Shown here in pieces: positions 23,750-32,517 of a stretch of DNA of 64,000 bases; within the stretch, counting starts at the first letter, position 1, and each line of letters starts with the position of its first letter. Where the stretch lies: assembly GCA_963722555.1 (NCBI GenBank), contig CAVRNQ010000001.1, positions 558,001 to 622,000 of the forward strand, read 5' to 3'. The stretch is from Bog-366 sp963722555 (GTDB lineage Bacteria > Acidobacteriota > Terriglobia > UBA7540). The notes beneath the pieces were generated by a model that saw nothing but the letters and a program-made list of their open reading frames with translations, ran no database searches and had not been told where the DNA came from. The translations under genes were made by a program, and so were the position numbers.

Positions 23750-25928
23750 CTAGAACTGGTATCCGACTTTTACTCGGAAACTCCGGCCATCCTGACAGAT
23801 CAAGTCCTGCCGGTGCTCCTCCCCGCCAGGGTCGCCATAGCTCTGGTCAAAAATGTTATAGATGCTCGCCGAAACCTCCCACCCCCTCGAGGCATTCCGG
23901 CTGAAGAGCGTGAGACTGGGCACGACGTAGGCTCCGGCATAATTCCCCCCCAGGGTTCTTCTTCTGCTGACGTAGGCAAGGTTCATGCTGACGAAGAGTT
24001 GTTTGTGAAGAAGCGGTACACTCAGGTTGGCGTGGGCCAACTCGTGCGGAGAGTTGGGCAAAGGACTACCGGTGTTCCCGTTCTTGGCAGCTTGAAAACT
24101 GAAGCTGCCACCGGCTTCCAGGCCGGAGGGAAGCTTTTTTTTCAGCGCCAACTCCAACCCTTGCATATTAATGCTGGCGCTGTTGCGATAAACAATCAGC
24201 CCCGTGGCGGGGTCCTCCTGCTGGCTGATGAGCCCACGGATGGGATAGAAGTAGCCGGAGGCTGTCAGCCGGAAGTCATGCTGGAGGGACTGCTCCAGCA
24301 CGAGTTCGGTAGTCCTGACGGTTTCAGGCTTCAGGTGCGGGTTGGGCTCGCTCCCGCCCCCGTACTCGTACAATTCGTAAGCAGTAGGAGCACGAAACGC
24401 CTGACCGTAGAGGAGCTTGAGCGTGGTTTTCTCAAAGGGGCTGTAAATAAGGGCTGCACGCGGATGGGTGGTGCCGCCAAACGTCGAATAATGGTCATAG
24501 CGTAATCCCCAGGTCGAGAACAAGATTGCTCCGCAGGGGGATCGAGTCCTGGGCGTAAACGGCCCAGATATTGGAAGTCCTTCGGTCGTTCAAGTACTGG
24601 AAGAACGGTTGAAGGTCATAGTTCTCCTGATCCTGTTGGAAGTTATCGCGGTATTCCGTCCCTACGATGAGCGTCTGTTTATCCCAGAGCTTTTTTGAAA
24701 CATCGAACTCTGCTCCCCACCATTGCCCCGCGCCGAGGTCTCTGTTCACGACCCGGGAAGGCCCACCCGATTGCGATACATCATAGGGGTAGCTGCCGTC
24801 ATAGCTGTACTGATCGTAGTAAAGACGGGCCCTGTAGCCCCAGTCGCTGCCGAACTGGTGGTCGTACTTCAGGTCAAGGTAGCCTCGGGCATCGATCGTG
24901 CGCTCCCCGGGATCATTGAAGATGGTGCCGAAAGAGGCAGTGGGGATGCCCTTTTTCCTCCATCCGTAGATTCCTTGTAGCGCGAAGCCGTGATAGGAAA
25001 GGTTCGCGAACACCTGGCGATATTGATCACCGTCGCAGTCTTGCGCGATGCCGTTGTTGGTAACGGGACTGTCGAACTCCGGGAAATACAGCCTCTCGTG
25101 GCCCTGGCTGTCATAGAAAGAAGAGGAAAGCAACATCTCCAAACCGTTCCGGAACCGGTAGCCGTAGCTTACACGCGTTTTGAACGTACCGTAGCTGGCC
25201 AGCTCGCCCGACGCGGTCAGATTTGTGGAGTTGCGGGCTCGTTTGGTGATGACGTTGATGACTCCGAGGAACGCGCTGGCTACGTACAGGGAGGAGTTCG
25301 GGCCGCGAATCACTTCCACCCGGTCGATCAGATCAACGTCAATCGGAAACTCGGTTCCGATAAGGGCCTGGTCATAGACGTTGTCGTTCAATCGGTGGCC
25401 GTCCACCAGCAGCAGGATGCGGCTGTTATAGTCGCCAGGACGGCCAAAGCCGCGAATTCCCAGATAGCTATAGTTGCGGTCATAGCTCACGTAGAAGCCG
25501 GGCACACTTTGCAGGATGTCCGCCAGGGTGCGGTAACCATATTTGCGGATATCATCTGCGGTGATGATCGTGATCGAGGCGGGCGCCTCCGTGACCTTCT
25601 GCTTGTACCCTGAGGCTCCGTACACCGAATCGATGTCGATCTTCAGCAGGTCCTCGATACTCATCCCGATCAGATTAGGGGGAGGTGGCGCATCCTGAGC
25701 TAGTAGGCATTTTGAAGTGAAAGTGCACACAAGCGATAAACAGAGTAAGCGGAGAGCCGGCCGGGTCATGCGCCGCGCGAAGCTCTGTGGCAACGTGAAA
25801 GCAACAGATTTATCCCCGCCCAGGGATTCACCAGGGGCGCCGACAGGTGCGCATTGCGCTGCGCGCTCATCGGGGAGGGGCGAACGATGCCAGCCGCGGT
25901 CAAACCTCCGCACTTTGAGTCTCGACAT
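23750..25928 (-). pseudogene. TonB-dependent receptor, split by a one-base frameshift
   Basis: Two overlapping frames make one receptor of about 725 residues. The first (25928 to 24495) holds a signal peptide at about residues 55-80, a plug with SIEDLLKIDIDSVYGASGYK, ASITIITADDIRKYGYRTLA, LLLVDGHRLND and VEVIRGPNSSLYVASAFLGV, and part of the barrel. It ends LRSNLVLDLGITL-stop. The second (24523 to 23750) continues WGLRYDHYSTFGG and ends in KVGYQF, a typical barrel terminus. Removing one G from the run at 24507-24510 (CCCC on the plus strand) joins them as LDLGLRYDHYS. This may be a real mutation or a homopolymer error. The ATG at 25928 has AGGA upstream but puts 53 residues before the signal; the ATG at 25769 is the alternative start. 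A YfiR and a kinase gene follow. Confidence 0.85.
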
Positions 25929-26041
25929 GAGGTCCTCACAGAGAAATATCGGCGGACCTGTGAGACAACATTAGGAAGTTGATGCGCCGCGGAGCGGCCC
26001 TTACACAAATCTAATGTGCGGCGGTTTCCCTATCGTATACG

Positions 26042-26162
26042 CTGGTGGCGCAGACATCGGGTGGCGCTGGTGGCCCATACGTTCCGCCTTTTGGAATGTA
26101 TGCGGCCGTTAGAGATCGAGCGTGGTGCATACATGCCAGAAAGCGGCACGTATGCGCCACCC
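26042..26162. repeat. GGGTGGCGCAGACATCG-family repeat (copy 4, rearranged)
   Basis: TGGTGGCGCAGACATCGGGT is followed by CATACGTTCCGCCTTTTGGA, then GAATGTATGCGG, and the unit ends ACGTATGCGCCACCCC. The left end has the GACATC version and the right end the ACGTATG version of the family, so two subfamilies seem to have recombined. Confidence 0.6.
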
Positions 26163-26192
26163 CAATTGTAAAGAATTAGCCGGGGCAGGAGA

Positions 26193-27047
26193 CTACGCGC
26201 CCTGTAGGAACTCGCGGATTTTCTCGAAGTCCTCGCGTAGGATCTTTTCTTCGCGCGGATTGCGCAGGATGTAGGCGGGGTGGACGGTGGCGAGGGCCTT
26301 GGTTGAGGCAAAATCATAAAAGCGCCCCCGGATCTTGGTAATCCCTTCCTTGATGCCGAGGACGGTGCGCACGGCGGGCGCACCCAGGCAACAAACGAGG
26401 CGCGGCCGGATGGCTTCAATCTGGCGATAGAGGAAAGGCGAGCAAGCCTCCACTTCGTCTTTCTCGGGCGTGCGGTTTCCCGGCGGGCGGCACTTGACGA
26501 CGTTGCAGATGTAAACCTCTTCGCGCTTCATGCCGATGGCTTGAATCATGCGGTTCAGGAGCTTGCCGGCACGGCCCACAAAGGGCAGACCCTGTTCGTC
26601 TTCGTCGGCGCCCGGACCCTCGCCCACGAACACCAGCGCGGCGTGCGGATTCCCATCTCCAAACACAATCGTCTTGCGGGTGGGCGCCAGCTTGCAGCGA
26701 TGGCAGTCGCCGAGGTCGGTGCGAATCCCGGCGAGCGTCTCGGGGCCGGAGCGCGGAGCCGCTGGTGGTTCAAACAAGCTGAGCGAAGGAACCGGCGGCC
26801 GAATAACGGCGGGCGCCGGAGCCGCTGGCGCAACGGGCCTGGGTGGCGCGGGAGTGACCGCCGGACGTGGCGGCGCTGCCGGCGGCGGAGATGGCTTGGA
26901 AAGTGGCGCAGCAGCCGCCGGCTGGGCGGGAATGAGGCTCACCGCCGGCTCCCTCGCGCCCGGCTCGCGGCGGTAAAAGTCCTCGATGCCGAGTTCGCGA
27001 TAGAACTCAAGCCAGGCCTTTAGTTCCTCACGCAGTCGGTCATCCAT
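26193..27047 (-). CDS. Type-4 uracil-DNA glycosylase (iron-sulphur)
   Basis: The enzyme removes uracil from DNA. Counting from the ATG at 27047 it has 284 residues. The N-terminal third is a short helical segment followed by an Ala/Pro-rich linker (about 40-100). The catalytic domain starts near 105. CHRC (115-118) plus C202 and C219 are the likely 4Fe-4S ligands; motif A is GEGPGADEDEQG at 142-153, and HPAYILRNP at about 256-264 is motif B. These are the family 4 (UDGa) signatures. A TTG at 27062 would add five residues. The proline-rich linker is unusually long, since thermophilic family members start almost at the iron-sulphur domain. Confidence 0.92.
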   Translation of the reverse strand: MDDRLREELKAWLEFYRELGIEDFYRREPGAREPAVSLIPAQPAAAAPLSKPSPPPAAPPRPAVTPAPPRPVAPAAPAPAVIRPPVPSLSLFEPPAAPRSGPETLAGIRTDLGDCHRCKLAPTRKTIVFGDGNPHAALVFVGEGPGADEDEQGLPFVGRAGKLLNRMIQAIGMKREEVYICNVVKCRPPGNRTPEKDEVEACSPFLYRQIEAIRPRLVCCLGAPAVRTVLGIKEGITKIRGRFYDFASTKALATVHPAYILRNPREEKILREDFEKIREFLQGA

Positions 27048-27254
27048 GTTGGAATAGATCAACCAAGTGATACTAAGTTGCTCTCATAGAGACACTATTG
27101 CCGACGCGAAGCAGCAGGTTGGGACTGTTCATCACCCCTCACCCGGCCCGCGCCGGGGGTGAGGGGTCATTGCCTCATCCGCGAAATCGTCAAGCCGTTC
27201 GGCCCCTCCGGGGCCGAGATACTTTTGTGTGTTCCCTGTCTCGTCACGTCTTTC

Positions 27255-28490
27255 TTATGGATTCCCGCTTTCGCGGGAATGACGACGGAACTGTTTGCGA
27301 ATTTCCACGACTTCGTCGAGCACGCGGTTGGCGACCTCGATCTTGCTCAGCTTTTCCAAGGCCTTTTCCCGCCCGTCCGGGAAGAGCAAGGTGACGATGT
27401 TAGTGTCCACATCGAAGCCGGCGCCCTCCTGGCTGACGTCGTTGGCCACCAGCATGTCCAGGCGCTTGGCATGCAACTTGGCCGTGGCGTTCTTGAGCAG
27501 ATGCTCCGTCTCGGCGGCGAAGCCCACGAGGAGTTGGTTTTCGCACCGCCGGCGCGCGACTGCGGCGAGGATGTCGAGCGTGGGCTCGAGCTTCACGGTC
27601 GGCGCGCCTTGCTGTTTCTTGATTTTTCCGGGATGCGCCTGCGCCGGCCGAAAATCCGCGACGGCCGCGGCCATCAGCACTACGGTGGCTTCTTCGAGGT
27701 GGCGAAACACGGCCTGCGCCATCTCTTCGGCGGTGCGCACGCGTTCCAGCCTGACTCCGGCGGGCGGCTCCGTACGCGTGGGGCCGCTGACCAGCAGGAC
27801 CCGCGCGCCGCGGCGGCGGCTGGCCTCCGCCAGCGCATAGCCCATCTTTCCCGAGGAACGATTGCTGAGGTAACGAACGGAGTCGAGGGGTTCTTCCGTG
27901 GGACCCGCCGTCACCAGGACCGTCTCGCCGGCAAGGTCCTGGCGCAGGCCGAGCGTCTCAAAGACCGCCTGCGCGATGCACTCGGGCGAAGCCAGGCGGC
28001 CGGCGCCGGTCATGCCGCAGGCCAGATAACCCTCGTCGGGATTGACGACACGCACCCCGCGACTGCGCAGAACCTCCAGGTTCTGCTGCGTGGCGGCGTG
28101 CTCCCACATGTTGACGTTCATGGCCGGCGCGACAATCAGCGGGGCCTTGGTGGCCAGGCAGAGCGTGGTGAGGAAATCGTCCGCGATACCGTGCGCCACC
28201 TTGGCCAGCACGTTGGCCGTGGCGGGAGCGATCAGGAAGGCAGCAATCTCCTGCGCCACGGCGATGTGCTCGATGGCGCTTTCGACATTGGAAGCGCCTT
28301 GCGCCTCGCCGAACATGTCGGTGATCACCTTATGTCCGGAAAGCGCCGCGAAGGTGAGCGGGGTGATGAATTCGCACGCATGCCGCGTCATCACGACCTG
28401 CACGTCCAGGCCCTTGTCCTGGAGCAGGCGCACAAGCTCCGCCGCCTTGTAAGCGGCAATGCCTCCCGAGACTCCCAGTGCAACTCGCAT
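27255..28490 (-). CDS. coaBC: Bifunctional phosphopantothenoylcysteine decarboxylase / phosphopantothenate-cysteine ligase
   Basis: CoaBC carries out two consecutive steps of coenzyme A synthesis. The N-terminal flavoprotein CoaC half has MRVALGVSGGIAAYKAAEL, PLTFAALSGHKV, an EHIAVA histidine and PAMNVNMWEH, and ends with YLACGMTGAGRL, whose cysteine is catalytic. The CoaB half starts VLVTAGPTEEPLDSVRYLSN near residue 190 and includes NRSSGKMGYALAEA and VGFAAETEHL. ATG at 28490 gives the normal N-terminus; the frame is open eight codons further. The last residues (RHSRESGNP) are encoded by a dispersed palindrome (see 27257-27280), so the natural C-terminus was probably replaced. rpoZ, gmk and yicC precede it on the same strand. 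Confidence 0.95.
   Translation of the reverse strand: MRVALGVSGGIAAYKAAELVRLLQDKGLDVQVVMTRHACEFITPLTFAALSGHKVITDMFGEAQGASNVESAIEHIAVAQEIAAFLIAPATANVLAKVAHGIADDFLTTLCLATKAPLIVAPAMNVNMWEHAATQQNLEVLRSRGVRVVNPDEGYLACGMTGAGRLASPECIAQAVFETLGLRQDLAGETVLVTAGPTEEPLDSVRYLSNRSSGKMGYALAEASRRRGARVLLVSGPTRTEPPAGVRLERVRTAEEMAQAVFRHLEEATVVLMAAAVADFRPAQAHPGKIKKQQGAPTVKLEPTLDILAAVARRRCENQLLVGFAAETEHLLKNATAKLHAKRLDMLVANDVSQEGAGFDVDTNIVTLLFPDGREKALEKLSKIEVANRVLDEVVEIRKQFRRHSRESGNP
27257..27284. repeat. GATTCCCGC..GCGGGAAT palindrome inside the coaBC 3' end
   Basis: GGATTCCCGCTTTCGCGGGA and the following ATGAC form a perfect 10-base-pair stem. The same palindrome with a changed loop lies at 6247-6272. It supplies the last nine codons and the stop codon of coaBC. 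Confidence 0.75.
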
Positions 28491-28567
28491 GACGTTTGGG
28501 GAACCTTCCCCCACGGGGTCAGGGCGAGGTACGCCGCCGCGACCCGCCCAGCCCTCGCGCGACGACC

Positions 28568-28789
28568 TTACTTCGCTGCCTTCTTCTTGCTGTTCTTGTC
28601 GTTGGCGGAAGCCAGCGGGATGATTTCGATCGGCACCAGCCCCGCACCCACTTCCAGTTGGGCCACCCGGGTCGACTTCTTGGTCGCTGTCTGGATCAGC
28701 GCCTTGGCGCCTGCCTGCAATTGCCGGGCCCGTCTGGCCGCAACCAGGATGAAGCGAAATTTGCTATCCAGACTCTGAGGTATCTCCAT
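28568..28789 (-). CDS. rpoZ: RNA polymerase omega subunit
   Basis: The 73-residue product matches the small omega subunit that helps assemble RNA polymerase around beta-prime. The segment SKFRFILVAARRARQLQAGA contains the usual RFxLVxxAxxRARQL core, followed by TRVAQLEVGAGLVPIEI and a lysine-rich tail. It lies six bases after gmk and ahead of coaBC, the gmk-rpoZ-coaBC order common in many phyla, which supports the call for such a short protein. Confidence 0.88.
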   Translation of the reverse strand: MEIPQSLDSKFRFILVAARRARQLQAGAKALIQTATKKSTRVAQLEVGAGLVPIEIIPLASANDKNSKKKAAK

Positions 28790-28795
28790 GCTATC

Positions 28796-29440
28796 TTATC
28801 CTCCAAAAGTGCTGACAATCTGCCGGGCGCGCCCCGCCTGATTGGGGCGGCGGAAACGCACCGCTCGAACTATCGCCCGCAACGCCTGGGCGGCATCGGC
28901 CAGGCGGTCGTTCACAACCAGGTAGTCATACTCGCGCCAGCGGGAGATTTCCTGGCCGGCCGTGTGCAACCGGCGCGCAATCTCCTCCGGCGCGTCCGAG
29001 TGGCGGCGCCGCAGGCGCCGGGCCAACTCCTGGAAAGAAGGAGGCAGGATGAAGACGCTGACCGCCTCCGGAAGCCGCCGGCGAACCTGCCGGTGCCCCT
29101 GCACGTCGATGTCCAGCAGGATGTCGCGGCCCGCTTCCTGCGCCGCCCGCAACTGCCGGCGCGCCGTGCCGTAAAGGTGGCCGTAAACGTCCGCCCATTC
29201 CACGAATTCGTGGCGGGCGATCATGCCCTTAAAAACCTTGGGCGACACGAAGAAATAATCCCGCCCCTGCTTCTCGCCCGCGCGCGGGGCGCGCGTGGTG
29301 TAGGAAACGGAGAAGCGCAGGCCGGGGAAGGCCGCCATCACACGCCGGGTCAGGGTCGATTTCCCTGAGCCGGAGGGCGCCGAAATCACCAGGATGCTAC
29401 CCCGCGCCGTCGCTGTCTTCGGAACCCTCACCACGTTCAC
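28796..29440 (-). CDS. gmk: Guanylate kinase
   Basis: Gmk makes GDP from GMP. The 214-residue protein shows the P-loop SAPSGSGKSTLTRRV at about 19-33, the GMP-binding region SVSYTTRAPRAGEKQGRDYF, DILLDIDVQGHRQVR and the RLRRRHSDAPEEIARRL lid. The start is a GTG whose first four bases overlap the stop of yicC (GTGA at 29437-29440), so translation is probably coupled. Confidence 0.96.
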   Translation of the reverse strand: MNVVRVPKTATARGSILVISAPSGSGKSTLTRRVMAAFPGLRFSVSYTTRAPRAGEKQGRDYFFVSPKVFKGMIARHEFVEWADVYGHLYGTARRQLRAAQEAGRDILLDIDVQGHRQVRRRLPEAVSVFILPPSFQELARRLRRRHSDAPEEIARRLHTAGQEISRWREYDYLVVNDRLADAAQALRAIVRAVRFRRPNQAGRARQIVSTFGG

Positions 29441-30333
29441 TCAATGTTCTGCGCCTGCTCGCGCAGCTTTTCGATTTCGGTTTTCATCTCGATCGCCTGC
29501 CGGGTGATCTCGGGGCCGACTTCGGGAACGTCGGTGGTTTTGGAAAGCAGGGTGTTGGCCTCGCGATTCATTTCCTGCAGCAAGAAATCGAGTTTCTTGC
29601 CGATTTCCGAACTCTCCTCGAAAAGCTGAAGAACCTGGCACAGGTGGCTTTGGAAGCGCGTCAGTTCCTCGGTGATGTCGGAGCGCGAAGCGAGGTATGC
29701 CACTTCCTGCGCCAGCCGCGCGCCGTCCATGTCCACATTGCCGGCCAGATCGCGGATGCGGCTTTCCAGCCGTTGCTGGTAGTACTGCGGCACCTTCCCC
29801 GCGCGCTGGGTGACCTCCTCGGCCAGCACCGCCAGCCGCGCCAGCCGAGCCCGCACGTCGCGTTCGAGCGACTCGCCCTCCCGGGTGCGCATGGCGTTCA
29901 GCTTCTCGAGTCCCGCGGCCAGGACGCGCTCCAACATTTGCCGGACGCGGTCGAATTCCTCCGGCGAGAGCTCACCGCTGCCGGCCACGACCAACCCCGG
30001 TACCCGCAGCAGATGTATCAGGTCGGGCTTCGCCGCCGCGCCAAAATCCTGCTGCAGCGCCTGGTAGGCCGCCAGGTATGCAGCTAGGAGCTTGCGGTCG
30101 AGCTGCATCTCCCTTGCCCCTCCGCCCGACAGGCCCACGGTGATGTCCACATGGCCGCGAGTAACCTGATCCTTGACCAGTCGGCGCACGAGGGGTTCAA
30201 GGGAATCCAGCGAGGAGGGCAGACGAACCTGGGCATCGAGAAAGCGGTGGTTGGTGGCGCGGATGGCCACCGAGAGCGCGAACCCCGCCTCCTCGGCTTC
30301 CACCCGGCTGTAACCTGTCATGCTGCGGATCAT
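29437..30333 (-). CDS. yicC: YicC-family endoribonuclease
   Basis: The 298-residue product begins MIRSMTGYSRVEAE and contains ATNHRFLDAQVRLPSSLDSL, RGHVDITVGL and a C-terminal block QEMNREANTLLSKTTDVPEV. These are the YicC_N and DUF1732 parts of a conserved RNase family recently linked to small-RNA turnover in E. coli. The gene overlaps gmk by four bases, the usual yicC-gmk arrangement. Upstream is a word-built inverted repeat, then the msbA-like gene. Confidence 0.92.
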   Translation of the reverse strand: MIRSMTGYSRVEAEEAGFALSVAIRATNHRFLDAQVRLPSSLDSLEPLVRRLVKDQVTRGHVDITVGLSGGGAREMQLDRKLLAAYLAAYQALQQDFGAAAKPDLIHLLRVPGLVVAGSGELSPEEFDRVRQMLERVLAAGLEKLNAMRTREGESLERDVRARLARLAVLAEEVTQRAGKVPQYYQQRLESRIRDLAGNVDMDGARLAQEVAYLASRSDITEELTRFQSHLCQVLQLFEESSEIGKKLDFLLQEMNREANTLLSKTTDVPEVGPEITRQAIEMKTEIEKLREQAQNIE

Positions 30334-30337
30334 AAAT

Positions 30338-30490
30338 AGCTCTCAGCGGTCAGCCATCAGCTTTCAGCTAACTTCTCTTCCATCCAAGGTTCATGCCATC
30401 TTCCCCGCATTCCTTACCATCCCTGTCTCACCTTCACATCAGCGAGTGGCAACCAGAAGCTGAAAGCTGAATGCTGAGAGCTGAAAGCTT
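30338..30490. repeat. Word-built inverted repeat between yicC and the msbA-like gene
   Basis: Left arm 30338-30369 is AGCTCTCAGCGGTCAGCCAT followed by CAGCTTTCAGCT; right arm 30455-30490 is AGCTGAAAGCTGAATGCTGA followed by GAGCTGAAAGCTT. The arms are complementary over most of their length with an 85-base spacer. The repeat begins five bases from the yicC start and ends ten bases from the stop of the upstream gene. Confidence 0.85.
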
Positions 30491-30500
30491 CTCTTCTCGC

Positions 30501-32312
30501 CTACGGCTCGGCATCGACGAACTGCAATTCGTGCAGGCGCTGGTAAATGCCGCCGCGATTGACCAAATCCTCGTGCGTTCCGACTTCGCAAATGGCGCCG
30601 CGGTCGATGACCACGATGCGATCGGCGCGGCGCACGGTGGAGAGCCGATGCGCGATGACGACCACCGTGCGGCCCGCCATCAGGTTGGCCAGGGCGCGCT
30701 GCACCAGCATCTCCGATTCAGAGTCGAGTTCCGACGTCGCCTCGTCGAGAATAAGAATGGGCGGGTTCTTCAGCAGGGCCCGGGCGATGGCGATACGCTG
30801 GCGCTGCCCGCCGGAGAGGCGCTGGCCGCGCTCGCCAATGACGGTCTGGTAACCCAGTGGCATCTCCAGGATGAAGTCTTCCGCCAGCGCCACGCGCGCC
30901 GCCTCGCCAACCTGCGCCTCGGTCGGCCACCGGCTGCCGTAACTAATGTTGTTGTAGACGGTGTCGTTGAAGAGAATCGTCTCCTGCGTGACAATACCGA
31001 TCTGGGCGCGCAGCGAGCTGAGTTTGATGTCGCGAATGTCGTGGCCGTCGACGGTGATGCGGCCACGCGTGACGTCAAAAAACCGTGGAATGAGGTTGGC
31101 CAGGGTGGTCTTGCCGGCCCCACTCGAGCCCACGATGGCGACGACTTCACCCCGGCCAATATCCAGGTTGATACGCCGCAGCAGGGGCACGCCGTCCTCA
31201 TAGTCAAAATCCACCTGCTGGAAGGCAATTTCGTGCTGGAAGGGCGGCAGAGTCGGGGCATCGGGCTGGTCGGTCATCTCCGGCTTCGAGTCCAGGTAGA
31301 GGAAAACCTGCTCGGAAGCTCCCAGGGCCTGCTGATAGGCGTTATTGACCCCGGTCAGGCGCTTGACCGGCTCATAGGATTTAAGCAGCGCATACAGGAA
31401 AGCCACGAAGCCGCCAGCAGTTTGCATATGGTGCAGAATCTCGTTGCGCTCGTAGAGCAGCAGGCCGGCAATAGTAACGGCTCCCAGCACTTCCATGAGC
31501 GGCGAAGACGCAGCCTGCGCCCGCACCCAGCGCAGGCTCGCTCCCAGCAAGCGGCGCGTAGCGGTCTTGAATTTGGCGATTTCAAACGCTTCCATCGCAA
31601 AAGCTTTCACGATGCGGATGCCCGTGAAAGTCTCCTGCAGAACGTTATTGAGTTCCGCCATCTTGTCCTGGCTGCTGCGGCTGGAAACGCGGATGTAACG
31701 ACCGATGTTGGCCGAGGGGAAGACCACGAGCGGAATCAGGACCATGGAGGCGAGCGCCAACTTCCAATCCACGTAAAAGATGACACCCAGCAAACCCACC
31801 AGCGTGAACGATTGCTTCAGCATATCCGCGGCAGTTTGCGCAACGGCATACTGAATACGGTCGATGTCATTGGTGATGGCAGACATCAGGCGGCCGGTCG
31901 GGTTCCTGGCGAAAAAGGAGATCGATTGCTCGATGATTCTGGTATAGAGAAGATTGCGCAGGTCGCGCACCACGGAGTGACCGATGAAATTGATGAAGTA
32001 GGTGGCCAGGAATTCCGAAAGGGCTTTGGCGAACGCCACGCCGATGATCGCCACTGCCACCACCGTCCAGACGTTGTGAATCCACAGGGGGAGAAAATCC
32101 TGCAAGTAGACGCTATGATTGAGATACGGGATGCGAAAAAGCAGAATGTGCGCCGTCTCGGCGTCGGGAGCGAGGACGCGATCGAAAATCGGCTTGATCA
32201 GAAGAGCGGTTACAGCCTCACAGGCTCCCACCACCGCCATCAAACCGACGGCAAGAAAGAAACGGAAGCTGTAAGGTCGCAGGAAACCAAGCAGGCGCTG
32301 AATCTGAGTCAT
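30501..32312 (-). CDS. msbA: MsbA-like lipid-exporting ABC transporter (fused permease-ATPase)
   Basis: The 603-residue half-transporter has six membrane helices in residues 15-310 and an ATPase domain from about 360. Walker A is VGSSGAGKTTL at 394-404, the signature LSGGQRQRIAIARALL is at about 498-513, and Walker B is ILILDEATSELDSES. The length, the permease-ATPase order and motifs such as FFARNPTGRLMSAITNDI fit the MsbA group, which flips lipid A-core across the inner membrane as a homodimer. No lipid A genes are adjacent, so the substrate is inferred from family resemblance only; a general multidrug or lipid exporter is possible. Confidence 0.85.
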   Translation of the reverse strand: MTQIQRLLGFLRPYSFRFFLAVGLMAVVGACEAVTALLIKPIFDRVLAPDAETAHILLFRIPYLNHSVYLQDFLPLWIHNVWTVVAVAIIGVAFAKALSEFLATYFINFIGHSVVRDLRNLLYTRIIEQSISFFARNPTGRLMSAITNDIDRIQYAVAQTAADMLKQSFTLVGLLGVIFYVDWKLALASMVLIPLVVFPSANIGRYIRVSSRSSQDKMAELNNVLQETFTGIRIVKAFAMEAFEIAKFKTATRRLLGASLRWVRAQAASSPLMEVLGAVTIAGLLLYERNEILHHMQTAGGFVAFLYALLKSYEPVKRLTGVNNAYQQALGASEQVFLYLDSKPEMTDQPDAPTLPPFQHEIAFQQVDFDYEDGVPLLRRINLDIGRGEVVAIVGSSGAGKTTLANLIPRFFDVTRGRITVDGHDIRDIKLSSLRAQIGIVTQETILFNDTVYNNISYGSRWPTEAQVGEAARVALAEDFILEMPLGYQTVIGERGQRLSGGQRQRIAIARALLKNPPILILDEATSELDSESEMLVQRALANLMAGRTVVVIAHRLSTVRRADRIVVIDRGAICEVGTHEDLVNRGGIYQRLHELQFVDAEP

Positions 32313-32517
32313 TCAGTCTGCCGCCCCCAGGCGGAACTACCCCTAATGTGCTCAAAAATAAGTATGTTAGTCGCCGGAGGGGGGGTTCGTCAAGGAAATA
32401 GCGACGGAGGAAGGACAGCAAAAACCCGCCCCTGGAAATAGAGCCTTTATTTACATTGGCTTAAACGTTTTTTGGCCAGCCTCTCATATGTTTACCAAAT
32501 TGTAACATGCCTGGAGC

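Noticed and set aside
21399..25928. Calling the YfiR group a YfiBNR cyclic di-GMP system
   Set aside because: The kinase has no GGDEF domain and no YfiB lipoprotein gene is present.
25770..25940. Cobalamin-type riboswitch in front of the TonB receptor
   Set aside because: CTGGTGAATCCCTGGGCGGGG vaguely recalls the B12 box, but the GCCACTG part and the flanking helices are missing, and the segment may be coding if the upstream ATG is used.
27159..28778. 539-codon open frame antisense to coaBC and rpoZ
   Set aside because: It covers two certain genes on the other strand; composition is typical of a GC-rich shadow frame.
30471..32441. 656-codon open frame antisense to the msbA-like gene
   Set aside because: It mirrors a well-defined ABC transporter; no ribosome site or domain is seen in the antisense frame.
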